This document shows positions 33,230 to 44,149 of a stretch of 64,000 bases of DNA, piece by piece (within the stretch, counting starts at the first letter, position 1; each line of letters starts with the position of its first letter). The notes below the pieces were generated by a model that saw nothing but the letters and a program-made list of their open reading frames with translations, ran no database searches and had not been told where the DNA came from. A program made the translations under genes and the position numbers. Source of the DNA: Cornus controversa (taxonomy: Eukaryota; Streptophyta; Magnoliopsida; Cornales; Cornaceae); the NCBI GenBank assembly GCA_026545225.1, contig CM048846.1, forward strand, positions 51,142,270 through 51,206,269. The letters run 5' to 3'.

Positions 33230-34562
33230 CTGTCCAGGTCCTCCACCATATCCGCCATCTGGATCCTGTAAGCATAATAAGACAATACGATTGAAATCAA
33301 AACCCGCAAAAGGCTTTCACTTGCCTAGAAGAATAACTTTATGTCATAATAGGAAAAAAAAATGTAGCTAAAGATTACAACAAAATCAGCCAGTAGTAAT
33401 TACAAGAACTTCACCAAAATGGTTTTGAAAAATCATTTCACCATTCTCTTCGAGAAGCAAATAATAATAATAATAAAAAATATCTACAATAGATGTTAAT
33501 TTTGAACGTTCAAGTTGAGGTTGTCGACCTATTCAAATGAATGAGTGTTGCCCACCTCTAACCTAAGGGACATGTTGTGATTGACCTGCCAGACTCAATG
33601 GAGGATCATTACAATGCTAGTAGAAAAAATAGTAATATTTATAACACTAAGATTTTTTCATTACTATTTAATCATTATTACATTATTTAGCACGCTATAA
33701 AACTTGATAGTATCATAATTTTGTGAAAAAATATTAATTATTATAAATGATAATAGAAATAAAAAAATAAATTTAGTTTAATTTTTAATATAAAATAAAA
33801 TACTGGAATGATCGGGTTAGAAATATTGGCCATTTCATTACTTGTTGGAAAAAAAAAAAAGGTAATTTTATTGTAATTCCAAATGTGTCATATTCTGATT
33901 TGGGCATCATGACCCCGGGTCGAGTTTGGCTTAAGCATATACGTCTGTTACTTGAACGGATCAAGTTTGGCTTAAGCATTTATGTCAAAAGAATAAATAA
34001 GGATGTTCCTGATAGAGTGATGCGTAAGATTTGGTAGAAAGTCCAAACCTGACAACGATTTAAGAAGTCAATGGCATTATTTTCCAGTTCAGTATCAACA
34101 GACTCCCCCAATAAAGCGAGTGAGTGAAGGATCCAGTAGCAAAGCCAAGGCCGACTGGAAGAAGAAATGTCAAAATTTTGAAAGAAAAAAGATACATATA
34201 GAGAGAGACGATGAGGAAGGAAGGTTACTTGGCATCCAAGGAGGAAAAGGAGGAACTGAGTTGTCTGAGACCATTGGTGAGGTACTCTATGTGCTTATCA
34301 CGTTGAAGCTCCAACCTTTCACATATATCATCAAAGAATAAAATTAAGGAAATATCGTATAAATTGAATCGGCACGACTGATACATATATATAAAAAACT
34401 AAACCCTAGAATTGTTGAACAGAGGCTAAAGAGAGCTTACATGACTGCTTGGGAGTTGGGTGGGAGGTTGAAGAAAGGTTGGTATATATGAAAAATATGG
34501 CCCTCCACCATCCATTGCTCTCGCTGTGTGATCGTCACTCTCGGAGCCGACGACGACGCCAT

Positions 34563-34770
34563 TCCTATAGAAGATTATTTTCAACTGTCAAATTAATTAA
34601 AAATATATAAAATTTTAATTGTATAAGGGCATTTCTGTAACTTTACTCCCACAATACTTTTCTCAATTTCCCAAAAAAGAAACTACGATCTCTCCTCTCC
34701 ACTCTGGTTATCTCCATCTTTTCTTCCTTCCAACCCTAGAGGAGCACCACCACTACTGCTGTCCATCACC
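34563..34770 (-). promoter_or_regulatory. 5' flank of the FTB copy at 34.6 kb
   Basis: Sequence upstream of the FTB start codon. 34563-34690 is nearly identical to 48971-49095, so the presumed promoter-proximal region was duplicated with exons 1-3. There is an AT-rich stretch (AATTAAAAATATATAAAATT at about 34592-34611) 30-50 bases before the ATG. No TATA box or transcription start can be assigned by eye. Confidence 0.45.
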
Positions 34771-36000
34771 GTCCACCGTCATACTTGTCCACCACTGTAT
34801 CTCTTGTTAACATCTTTTCGATAAAAATCTCGAGGGAACAGATATTTTTAGATTTTTTGTTAATTTTTTTATATAATTTAAATTCGATATTGGTTTTTCC
34901 CAAATAAATAGAGTGGTGGGTCCAACGAAAATCTCTGTGTTAGAACTCTCTATGGTAACAATTTCATAGAAAATCTATGTGTTAGAACTCTCTAACATTT
35001 AACAAAACTTATACTAACAATTTCATAGAATATCAATTACCAAGTATGATGCCAAGCAAAAATAAAAAAACTAATACTAAAGTTAGAATCTAAAAACTAC
35101 ATGTCCAAAAGTGCAGCAAAGACACCCAAATTCAAAGCAATTTAAGTATTTAACAACCAAAAGAAACAATATTTCACAATGCCCAAAAGTGCATATTCAG
35201 TCCAAAGTTCCAAACTGGAACACAGTTACACAAAGTCCACGAAAAACTCAGTAATCAGTATCATGATCAACATCAACCAATCAATTTACAGGACCACAAT
35301 AGAAAAGTCACAACTTTGAATTTGCAGCAAAGACACCCAAATTCAAAGCAATTTAACAACCAAAAGAAACAGTAGTCAAGCAACAAGAACAAACTACAAT
35401 AGAATTAAGATGCAAAACAGACCATGTAATCTGATAGAAGAGAAAAGACTTGCAAAATCAAAACTCAAAACAGAGGAGAGAAGTGGAAATACACCCGAAG
35501 TGAACAGAGAGACCTTGTCGGTACTGCTGGAGGTTGCCGGAGCTGTAGGAGCCTAGGAGGTCGACAATCGCACTATCGCAGGTCTTCAAGACTTCCAAAA
35601 GAAAGAAAAGAGAAGTGGAGAAGTTGATACTTGATACTTAAAAGTTGATCGCAGCTCGCAGCTCGCACCGTCGCAGGTCTAAAGAGAGAAGAGACTCAAA
35701 GAGAATGGCCGATCACAGTTCGCCAAGTCGCACCGTCGTCGACACTTCGCGAAATCCAGGGCTTCTTCGAATGGGACTTCAGTGCTTCACTTCTTCAGGT
35801 CTTCGACTTCGAATATATAGTTATATACAGTATATGTAAATGTAATTATGTATATTCATATATTGTAAGTTATTGGGCTAAGTGGCGAACCGAGTATAAT
35901 GGGCTTATTGGGCTTTCAATTATATTGCCCAAAAGAATTAAATTTAACCCAAAGAGAAATCGAGAAAAGACCCAGAAAGGCCGAAAGGCCCAATAAAAAA
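34771..36000. other. Intergenic DNA with a short tandem repeat
   Basis: GCAAAGACACCCAAATTC...CAATTTAA...CAACCAAAAGAAACA occurs at about 35116-35170 and 35327-35370, an imperfect direct repeat. TGTGTTAGAACTCTCTA occurs twice near 34938 and 34978. 35520-35800 is richer in G+C, with repeated GCTCGCA/GTCGCACCGTCG strings. No conserved protein was recognised in any frame. Confidence 0.5.
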
Positions 36001-37700
36001 TGAAGTAAAAGTGAGTTTTGCTGAATCAGTAGAATCGTACGGTTCTACGCGTGAATGTGTAAATTGTTTGTTGCATTGTTTATTTTAATCTTTCATTTTG
36101 GTATAAAATTGATTTTATAAATCTGATTTTCCTCTATGGATCATGATTTATGTGTAATTAATTTGGCAATTGAGGATTGGTGTTGGAATATTTATTTACA
36201 CACATATAGATACACGCATACATGTATATGATAAATATGTTGATATGTTAAGTTTAAATTTGTGGTTGTTTAATGTAGCAAATAATGGTTTGTTGAATTG
36301 TTCTTACTGGGTTAACTTACCCTAGAACATTCGGGAATGGATTATGGAGGGATTTAAATTTAATTTTGAAAATTTGTTGAAGAACCCTAGAAGTTGTGAT
36401 TTGAGGGTTTTCATTTCGGGGCATTTTTGATGAGGCTTTTGGTACCAATAGATAACTTACGACGAGAGGAGAAGATCGGTATAAAATTTGGGTCGAACGA
36501 AGGTTGGGGAGTGGGCAAAAAGAGGCTACCTACGAGCGTGAACAGTGCGCACAGGCTAGGGGAGGAAGAAGGCTGGGCAGCCTTCCCCCATGCTCTTCGC
36601 TGGCGCGTGTCGGCGCGTGGCGCCGGCCGGTGCCAGGGAAGGTACAGATGGGCCCCACTCGCAGGGGCCCACCTCTGGGCTCAGTTTGGGCCCATTCCGG
36701 ATTAGTTTAATTTTTATTTTTTATATATTTTTGAAAATTTTTAAAAATCTTGAAATTTCGGTAAACCATTTTTTAAAAATACTTTAAAATTTCAAAAAAT
36801 TCCCAAATTTATATTTTCAGTTTCTTGGGGGTTAAATAAGCTTGAGTTTTAAATATCAAGTCAAAATGAGTTTCTCTTGTGGTTATATTGATTTTAAAAG
36901 TATGTTTCAAAATAGGGTTTTCATCTTCTTTTATTTGAAAAATATTTTAAAATTTTCAGAAAATTCTAAAAAAATTTAAGTAACCTTTTAGGAACAGAAT
37001 ACACTTGGGTTTTAATTTTCAAGTGAAAATGAACTTCCCTCGTTGTTTTTCTTTTATTAGAAAAATATTTTTAAAATTTTCGAAAATTCCAGAATAATTT
37101 AACAGGGTTTTTAGGAACCGAATAGGCCCAGAAACCTAGATTAGAGATAGGTTTAGACTCCCTTGAAGATTTAGGTACATTGGAGATCTAGTTGTGCGCT
37201 TGTTCCTAAAATTGGTGGTTATATTATTTTTGCTCCTCAACTGTATTGTCTTTGAAATTATAATTATCCATGATATACTTGATTTTAATTTAATTGTGAA
37301 TGAGTTATTTTATTGTGATGATTGAATTTCTATTAGATTAAATTCATATGTTTGTGCAGTTTAAAGCACTATACACAATCTTTTATTTCATGTAGTAGTT
37401 TGATTTGAGAGGCATGTAAGAATTGCCAAGGGGCATGTTAGGATTGCTAATATCTATTAAGGTATCTAAAGTTAAAAGAGACATGTAAGAATTGTCAGAG
37501 GGCATATCGGGATTACCAATGCCTACTAAAATATTCAAATACATGCATATATCTTTTTATCAACTACTTTCCAATAAAGTTTGCACCCAATTCTTTGCTC
37601 CACTAGAAGGTGCGTACAAACAAGTGGTTCTATCACCTGTTGAGGGAATCGGAAAAACAGTATTAACACACTAGCTAAGTGGTTCTATCACAAGTGGATC
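36001..37700 (+). repeat. Unclassified dispersed repeat with a GC-rich island
   Basis: 36570-36700 is strikingly GC-rich (GGCGCGTGTCGGCGCGTGGC) inside AT-rich flanks, followed by A/T-rich sequence with repeated TTTTAAAATTTTC-type strings (36720-37100). This composition is seen in some plant gypsy LTRs, but no primer site, polypurine tract or protein is visible. The short open stretches across the GC island are by-products of composition. Confidence 0.4.
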
Positions 37701-39047
37701 TAAACCACCTCCATGGAAATGTAGATATATAACAATATAAAAATCTACACAAATGTTTTATATATCTCCATTGGTTTATTTGCAAGTTCTTTTTATCCAA
37801 ACTTGATACAGAGCAGAACAATTGCTCTACCTGCATTTTTCTATCTACCATAGCCTCTACACAAGGATAAACTCAATTGAAAAAAGATTCTGAGAGAGAG
37901 CTAACATTGCTCCAAGATGAGGGAGGATAACTCTCTGGTAAGGCTAGTTCTGGACAATCTTGTTTTCCAATACCAATTAATACAAGCATAAAATACAAAG
38001 ATGGAAAACTTTTGTGGTGGATGTCCAAGTTTTCATCCTGAATGATGAGTCACCCTTGAGTGAGGTAAGTTTCCATGTTTCTCTCTTGCTGTCCAATGCA
38101 AGGAATTAAACACCAAGCTCTGCAGGACAATAAACTTGTGAGAACAGAAGAATTCTGAACAGAAACAACTCATGTCTTAATAAGATAGGATAATGTCCAA
38201 AAGTGTACAAAGGAACAAAATATAAGGGAAAAAACCAGTTCAGAAATATATATTATATTTATAAATTTAAGCAAAACCACCACGGTGTATATAATCAGCC
38301 AAAGGAGAACCTCAAATATACCACCAGGCACTCAAAACAGTTTATTTTCTTAATTTTGTTTTACATTAAATTCAAGAATACTTCAAACAACTAATTTTGT
38401 TTCCTTAATTCTCCGCACTTCACCAAAAATGATGTTTTAGTTATCCATGGCTTCTTTGTAGTTTCTCAGCTTTACTAAATTATTGCATTAGAAGCCTTAA
38501 TTATTTTTACTTTTTCTGAAAAACAAGACACCGATCATTGATCTACATCATCGCAAGAGGATGCCTTTTCCGGAAACTAGAAGCTTAAATCAAGTAGTTA
38601 AACCCTAGAAACAAGATTAAGGATCATTGTTTTATGGACTCAGAGTTATAGACTAACAAACCAAAATTCAAAAAAATTGCTCAAAAATGAATTTTCTAAC
38701 ATATATGCTTTTTGGTATGAAATTACCATATTTAATATTTTTATGGTAATCGATCTACCCATCACCCAGACACCGCTCAAGCGGGAGCCTTGTGCACTGG
38801 ATACGGCCTTTTTTTATATAATCAATCTACCAATCAGCCTAAGCCCTAGGCTAGACTCCCAATGTATCCCTTAAGTTGCCAGCAGGAATAAGAATTGAGT
38901 ATTCAATTAACCATAACTATGACAAAATGTAAGAAATACTCTTCAAATTTCAACTGAATCTTACCTTAAATTTGGCTTGACAGTGTTACAGATATATCTA
39001 TAGCTTGGTGGTCCAAACTCTGCATTTATATTGTATATAAGTTTTTT
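37701..39047. other. No recognisable feature
   Basis: AT-rich DNA with stops in all frames. A possible plus-strand donor (AGTGAG/GTAAGTTT at about 38060) has no coding support. Confidence 0.5.
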
Positions 39048-39780
39048 CTATGAAGTTGGTGTTTCATACTTCCTTTATTTGTTTGCTTGGGTGTGAGATT
39101 TTCATAGGGTTACATTTATGCTAAGTTAACTAGATTGAGTTAATTAAAGCATTTATACCTGTCAAAATCCATATGTTGTTTGTTCCTTTAAGTTGTGCTA
39201 CTTCATTCCCGAGAATTGCTTACTTGTTACCAAGATTAACACAAGTTGAACAGCTTACCTTCTTTGATTCTAGTGCTGAAAGAGACTTTCTGTCATAAAA
39301 GCTCGGCAATGGCAACACTTTGAATTTGGAACTCTAATGAAATTAACTGCTCTCCAGTTCATCACCTTCCTAGTTTTTCACTCATACATTTATGGCAATG
39401 CCTAATTATAAATGAAAGGCTTTTCACTACTGGACTGGAAAAAGTCGAGGCTCAAACATCTTTGAATTAATTTTATTAGGTAAAAGATGGAAAACCAAGA
39501 AATAAGAAATGGGTAATCTCATTGCATACCTTGGCCTTGATTTGTTTCTTCCTTTCAACCTCTTTTACTTGAACTTTATCCTTAGTTTTGGGATGATTCT
39601 GTTTCAGAAGTCAATGAAGAGACATGTTTGCTAAGTGCCATAAAAATTTATAAAGGCATAACAAAATGTTTTTGACAAATAATAACAATGGATGGAATAT
39701 GTTGTGTTTAGGCTTCTTTCCAACTATGTAGGAAATAAAATAAAGATATGTGGTCAATTGAAATAAACCTTTCACATAAA
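39048..39780 (+). repeat. Local duplication, copy 1
   Basis: 39048-39290 matches 40547-40780 and 39291-39735 matches 41086-41500, in direct orientation, with clear divergence. The match resumes at 39745-39777 with 43010-43042 (ATATGTGGTCAATTGAAATA). It carries two candidate minus-strand exons. Confidence 0.85.
39259..39598 (-). pseudogene. Two exons of an unidentified basic protein (possibly TPX2/WVD2-like), copy 1
   Basis: Exon A, 39598-39530 (69 bases, phase 0): acceptor TGAAACAG, donor AAG/GTATGC, reading NHPKTKDKVQVKEVERKKQI. Exon B, down to 39259: ends SKFKVLPLPSFYDRKS...ALESKK with donor AAG/GTAAGC. Part of exon B upstream of SKFKV has TAA and TAG stops in this copy. The order of charged helix then F-K-V-x-P-L-P-S-F-Y resembles the TPX2/WAVE-DAMPENED2 microtubule protein motif, but this is a weak match. 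Adjacent exons were not found. Confidence 0.4.
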
Positions 39781-39789
39781 CAGAAAATC

Positions 39790-40546
39790 AAAGTTCTCTG
39801 TCGAAAAATAACTCAATTTCTTTCTCTCTCTAAAAATAATATTTTTTCTGAAAGTGTAATTAGAGAGAACATACAAGTGTTTATATAGATGATTAAGTCC
39901 TGAATTTCCTTGAAAAACAAGTTAAAATCCAATTAGAAACGTATCACAATGTTTGAGGAAAGTTTAGAGACCAATCCCAGTCAAAACAGGACGTTACTTA
40001 ACAAATAAGCAAGTGTTAGCATGCATTGACCGGTCCATGTGAACTAAACTTAGATGGACCGGTCCACTGAGTCCAAAAACGTGATTTTGAGATCCGAGAG
40101 TTCATGGACCGGTCAAGGGAATGTTTGAACCAGTCCAACTTCGAAATTTTCCAAAAATCACTCTTGAAACCCTAATTTTCAAAGTCGGATATCATCTTTT
40201 CTAAAACTAAGTGTCCTCACCAACTTACCTGGACTACATGACTCTCATACTTGATCAATGATGTCTATGCACATTTGTAACCTCTTCAATGCTTCAAATG
40301 ATCAAGTTCCTTGTCTAGATCATTGATGCATTCTTCAGATGATCAAGCTCCTTGTTTATGTCATTGATGGTCTAATCATATGCCTGCATTGGTGAAGAAC
40401 ACGGTCCTTGCTCTCGGTCTTCAATTGCATGATCGATTACAAGAATTTAAACGAAAAGTTACAACTCGATCATTCTCAGTTTTGATATTGACGATTGTCA
40501 ATTACAATTTATACGCCACAAGTGTTTTATTTAAGATTTTTTGATG
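39790..40546. repeat. Spacer with GACCGGTC palindromes, LTR-like
   Basis: TTGACCGGTCCATG, ATGGACCGGTCCA and CATGGACCGGTCAAG occur at about 40026-40120. Each centres on the palindrome GACCGGTC. Repeated GACCGGTC is known in some copia LTRs. GTTTATATAGATG at about 39879 could be a TATA region. No protein sequence or LTR ends were found. Confidence 0.4.
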
Positions 40547-40781
40547 AAGTTGGTATTTCATACTTCCTTTATCTGTTTGTTTGGGAGTGAGATTTTCATA
40601 GAGTTAAATATATACCAAGTTAAATAGATTGAGTTTATTAAAACATTTGGACCTGTCAAAATCCATATGTTGTTTGTTCCTTTTAAGTTGTGCTATTTCA
40701 TTCCCTAGAATTGCTAACTTGTCACCAAGATTAACACAAGTTCAACAGCTTACCCTTTCAATTCTAGTGCTGAAGGGAGTC

Positions 40782-41081
40782 TGATGGAGATCCTGAGTTG
40801 GGTGGTCTACGTACTAACTATAGGCGTAGACGTAGAGGATGATTTTGATTTATTTTATTTTATATGTATTTTCCTTATTTATTTAGGGTTTTGTTTTCCT
40901 TTAGGATTATTGTTTTGCCTATTTATATGGGTAGCTAATACATTGTGACGGCACTTTTTGATGATTATTATTGAATACAAAATTTATTGAGATTTTTCCT
41001 CTCCCTCTGTTCTTCTTCTTCTTCTCTCTTTCTCTCTTCTTCTTCCCCTCTCTCTCCCATTCTTTCAAGCCTCCTGCATCA
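40782..41081 (+). mobile_element. 300-bp solo LTR (TRIM- or small copia-like)
   Basis: TGATGGAGATCCTGAG ... AAGCCTCCTGCATCA, flanked by identical GAGTC (40777-40781 and 41082-41086). It includes CCTATTTATATGGGTAGC (TATA-like) and a CT-rich microsatellite near its end. It is absent from the paralogous position in copy 1 of the local duplication, which gives an empty-site comparison. Confidence 0.88.
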
Positions 41082-41086
41082 GAGTC

Positions 41087-41358
41087 CTTTATGTGATAAA
41101 AGCTCAGCAATGTCGACACTTTGAATTTGGACCTCTTACGAAATTTACTACTCTCCAGCTCAGCACCTTCTTGTTTCTTCACTCATACATTTGTGGCAAT
41201 AAGTCTAATTATAAATGAAAACCTTTTCACTATGGACTCGAAAAAGATGGAAACCCAAGAAATAAGAAATGGGTAATCTCATTGCATACCTTAGCCTTGA
41301 TTTGTTTCTTCCTTTCAACCTCTTTTACTTGAACTTTATCCTTAGTTTTGGGACGATT
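41087..41358 (-). pseudogene. Same two exons, copy 2
   Basis: Exon A, 41358-41290: 69 bases with the same splice sites, reading NRPKTKDKVQVKEVERKKQI. The exon B counterpart keeps an open frame, KKQEGAELESSKFRKRSKFK, where copy 1 has stops, but has STLLSFYHIKDS in place of LPLPSFYDRKS. It is then cut by the 40782-41081 LTR. The two copies have therefore decayed at different places. Confidence 0.45.
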
Positions 41359-41507
41359 CTGTTTCAGGAGCCAATGAAGAGACATGTTTGCTAAGTGCCA
41401 TAAAAATTTATAATAGGCATAGCAAAATGGTTTTTTTACAGATAACAACATTGGAAGGAATATGTTGTGTTAAGGCTTCTTTTCAACTATGTAGGAAATA
41501 AAATATA

Positions 41508-43651
41508 AACTTGTATCATAATATATCTGTTCTATATAGTGATAAAAGCAATAAGTTCTCCTGTATTAGAATTTTTTTTCAGTCTCTGGAGGAATTCCTT
41601 AATTTGGATATCTTTTAATTAGAACTCCAGATTCCAATAAATAATTAAAGACAAAACAAAGATAACCCATAGGCTGGCCTCCATTGAACCCCTTAAGCTG
41701 CTTGTGGAAACAGGATTTAAGGACTCAACCGCACATCCTCCCTAAAAGAGAGGTACTGATTACCACTGGGACAACAATAACAATAACCAAGAGTACTAGT
41801 GTGTGTGTGTGTGTATATAACTATATATATATATATATAAAGTACTAAGGGAAAGAAAAAAGCATGTTAAGCCACATGAAATTGAACTTGTGACCTTCAT
41901 CATCAGACTCATGGCAGAGCAAGCACTTGACACATGAAACAAGGCCATCTAAGAATCCTCTTATGCTGTGTTGAGAAGAACATGATAAGACAAGCTTTTC
42001 TCCTGTTTTCCTTCTGAAAAAAAAAAAAAAAGAGCTGATTATTAAAGCTGTAAAAGATATACATCTTTAAGTTGATTATTAGGCTGGAAACACGAAGGAA
42101 AGAAAGAGGAATGTTTGAATTATAAAATTTAAAAGAAGAAGAAAAAGAAATACAAAAACAAGTGTATATATAGGCCAAAAATTTCTCTCAAAATGATTTT
42201 TCAAATTTTCTAATAATCCCAAGCCTTTTCACCAGGCTAAGTTGACTTGAGAACTTGACTCCACTATCTTCCCAATCGGAGAACAATTGCAAATGCCACC
42301 AAGCCTTTTTCCCATCTGGATAATGACCGTAATGCCAACAATATAGACAACAATGGCCAAAATTTATTTGCTCGAAGTGTGGACACCGAGAAATGATAGG
42401 AAGAGAGAAGAAAATAAAAGTTTCGTTCTCATATTTTTCTTACTTGAGTCATGAGAAAATGAGAAGCTAACTGCAATTTCGATATTTGAAACAGATTTTC
42501 ATTTCAGAAACTAAAACAACAGTGTCTTTCCCTCCATTAGTTTTGGGTAGGATGAAAATTTGAGAGGAAGGAATAATGTAAAATGGCTTTCTCAAGTTCA
42601 GTCAAATATATGGAACATCCTTTTCTCTAAGGCACTAATTAGAAATTTATTATATTAATTCAATTTGTTCTAGAATTTCTTTCCTCAAATCTACTTCTTA
42701 AAATTCCATCCACTAAATCTTCAAATTAACAACAAAACGCACCATATAGTGTGTTCCTAAATTTGTGCAAAACAATGCCAAAGTAAGGTCATGAACTCAT
42801 ACAGCATATAGAGTCCAATATAAACAGACAAGTTATGTCATGTGGATGCAAGGATTTAATCCCATGATTACATATGAAATTAAGTGAACAGAGATTGCAG
42901 TTCACAAACAAAAGCTTCACATTGGTCAAAATAATTCCACCTGGGGAATCAAACAGTCACCATCAGACCCTTCAAATGGAATGGCAAATGATGATTAACC
43001 CAATGAAAGATATGTGGTCAATTGAAATAAGCCTTTCACATTATGAATTTGTGATTTCAAGCATTGAGAGACCTAAAAAGACAAAAATTAACACATAACA
43101 AAGACTATTACAAAATTCTTCCAAATTGTGCATTTAATCAGCTTTTGTAGGAAAAAGAAAAAAACAATGTAAATTAGCTAAACACCAAATCATGCAGATT
43201 ATCAGATGCTCAATGTTATGGTCTCCTACAATGAAGGAAATATCCAATGCCCAAATATCAAACCGTGATAGTATATATTATAACTCCAATCGAAGTCAAT
43301 TGAAGCCTCAATGTCATTAAAATATTGGAAGAGCCATTATTTTACAAGCATTTTATTAAAATTTTCATTGCTATTTTGATTAAGAGTACACAAATCCATT
43401 ATAAAATCAATAGAACAGAAAGAAACTAACACATTAACACTAGTGAAAAGTGGGATCTTGCTTTATATCTCTTTATTTTCTGGTTAATATTTTTGTGAAA
43501 ATCATGATAGCTCAAGATGTTGGTGTGATTTTAGGGATTGAGTAATTAATTTACATGATGAGTTTTGAAAAATTAATTAACTTTGAAGAAATAGATGAAA
43601 CTATCATGCATATTATTGAATATTTGCACTTAGTAGTGTTTAGGGCAAGGT
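41508..43651. other. Intergenic DNA, little to report
   Basis: (GT)n and (TA)n runs lie at 41800-41840. A 74-residue plus-strand open stretch at 42874-43098 resembles nothing known. AT-rich otherwise. Confidence 0.5.
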
Positions 43652-44149
43652 CTACTCACCTTGCTCCGATGTCTCAGCTTGCTCCTCCTCCATTACTAGA
43701 TGGATACCCCATTTCTTGACTTTCGCATGGCCATAAATTGAAGCCTCAATATCACAAACATTGTGAGGGCCTGCGCTGAGCTTCGCTTTCTTGTTCATCA
43801 GATTTTTAATTGGTCGATACGCCTTTTCATCCTCATCATAATATTCTGCTTTGTGACTAAAAATTACATGGTTTGGCCCAACAAACATGGTGCCGGAACC
43901 CTTTTCCGCCAAGGAAAAACCGTTGATTTTGAGATCAATATCAATTATTCGATAATAATTGATATTAATATCATGGAAATCCAAGGCAGCAAAGACAGCA
44001 ATTCCTTTGATGTTGTTGTAAGAAGGTAGATCATCCACCCGCAAACACACTGAAGAAGAGCCTTCATCCTCAATCTTATGGCTAAACCAATGCGGAATCT
44101 CAGTTACTGGAAAAACGATTACAAAATTTTCCTGTTGCATAAAATACAT
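43652..44149 (-). pseudogene. TNL post-LRR (C-JID-like) exon, out of frame with the LRRs
   Basis: Reads VFPVTEIPHWFSHKIEDEG, SSVCLRVDDLPSYNNIKGIA, then SGTMFVGPNHVIFSHKAEY and ends KKWGIHLVMEEEQAE, the C-JID/post-LRR jelly-roll pattern of TNLs. The exon ends near TCGGAGCAA/GTGAGTAG (43660). The upstream LRR frame does not reach it without a frame change. Confidence 0.82.

Larger units (their letters stand above)
25440..34562 (-). pseudogene. FTB: Protein farnesyltransferase beta subunit, exons 1-11 (probable pseudogene)
   Basis: The beta subunit, with the alpha subunit, transfers farnesyl to C-terminal CaaX boxes. Exons (high to low): 34562-34441 (MASSSAPRVTITQREQWM), 34315-34229, 34154-34049 (RPWLCYWILHSLALLGE), 33265-33230 (DPDGGYGGGPGQ), 32225-32143 (MPHLATTYAAVNSLV), 32059-32006, 30685-30634 (MHDGGEVDVRACYTSIS), 29403-29339, 27248-27192 (CQTYEGGIAGEPGSEAHG), 26601-26529 (YTFCGLATMILINEVNH), 25626-25540 (RVNKLVDGCYSFWQ). 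Phases agree. DGC supplies two zinc ligands; the third (His of HTCYCL) is in missing 3' exons. Exon 6 lacks its expected AG acceptor (AA at 32061-32060), exon 11 has no in-frame acceptor, and exon 12 breaks down after GGAV (about 25451-25440). Confidence 0.88.
40547..41507 (+). repeat. Local duplication, copy 2 (interrupted by a solo LTR)
   Basis: Counterpart of 39048-39735. A 300-bp LTR with TSD GAGTC sits in it at 40782-41081. The distal piece of the match (43010-43042) is separated by about 1.5 kb of DNA absent from copy 1. Confidence 0.85.

Noticed and set aside
33400-33880. Possible exon or MITE in the AT-rich stretch
   Set aside because: (AAT)n and poly(A) sequence; no paired ends or splice sites.
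36427-36787. Three overlapping ORFs across the GC island
   Set aside because: All due to high GC and low stop frequency; no homology pattern.
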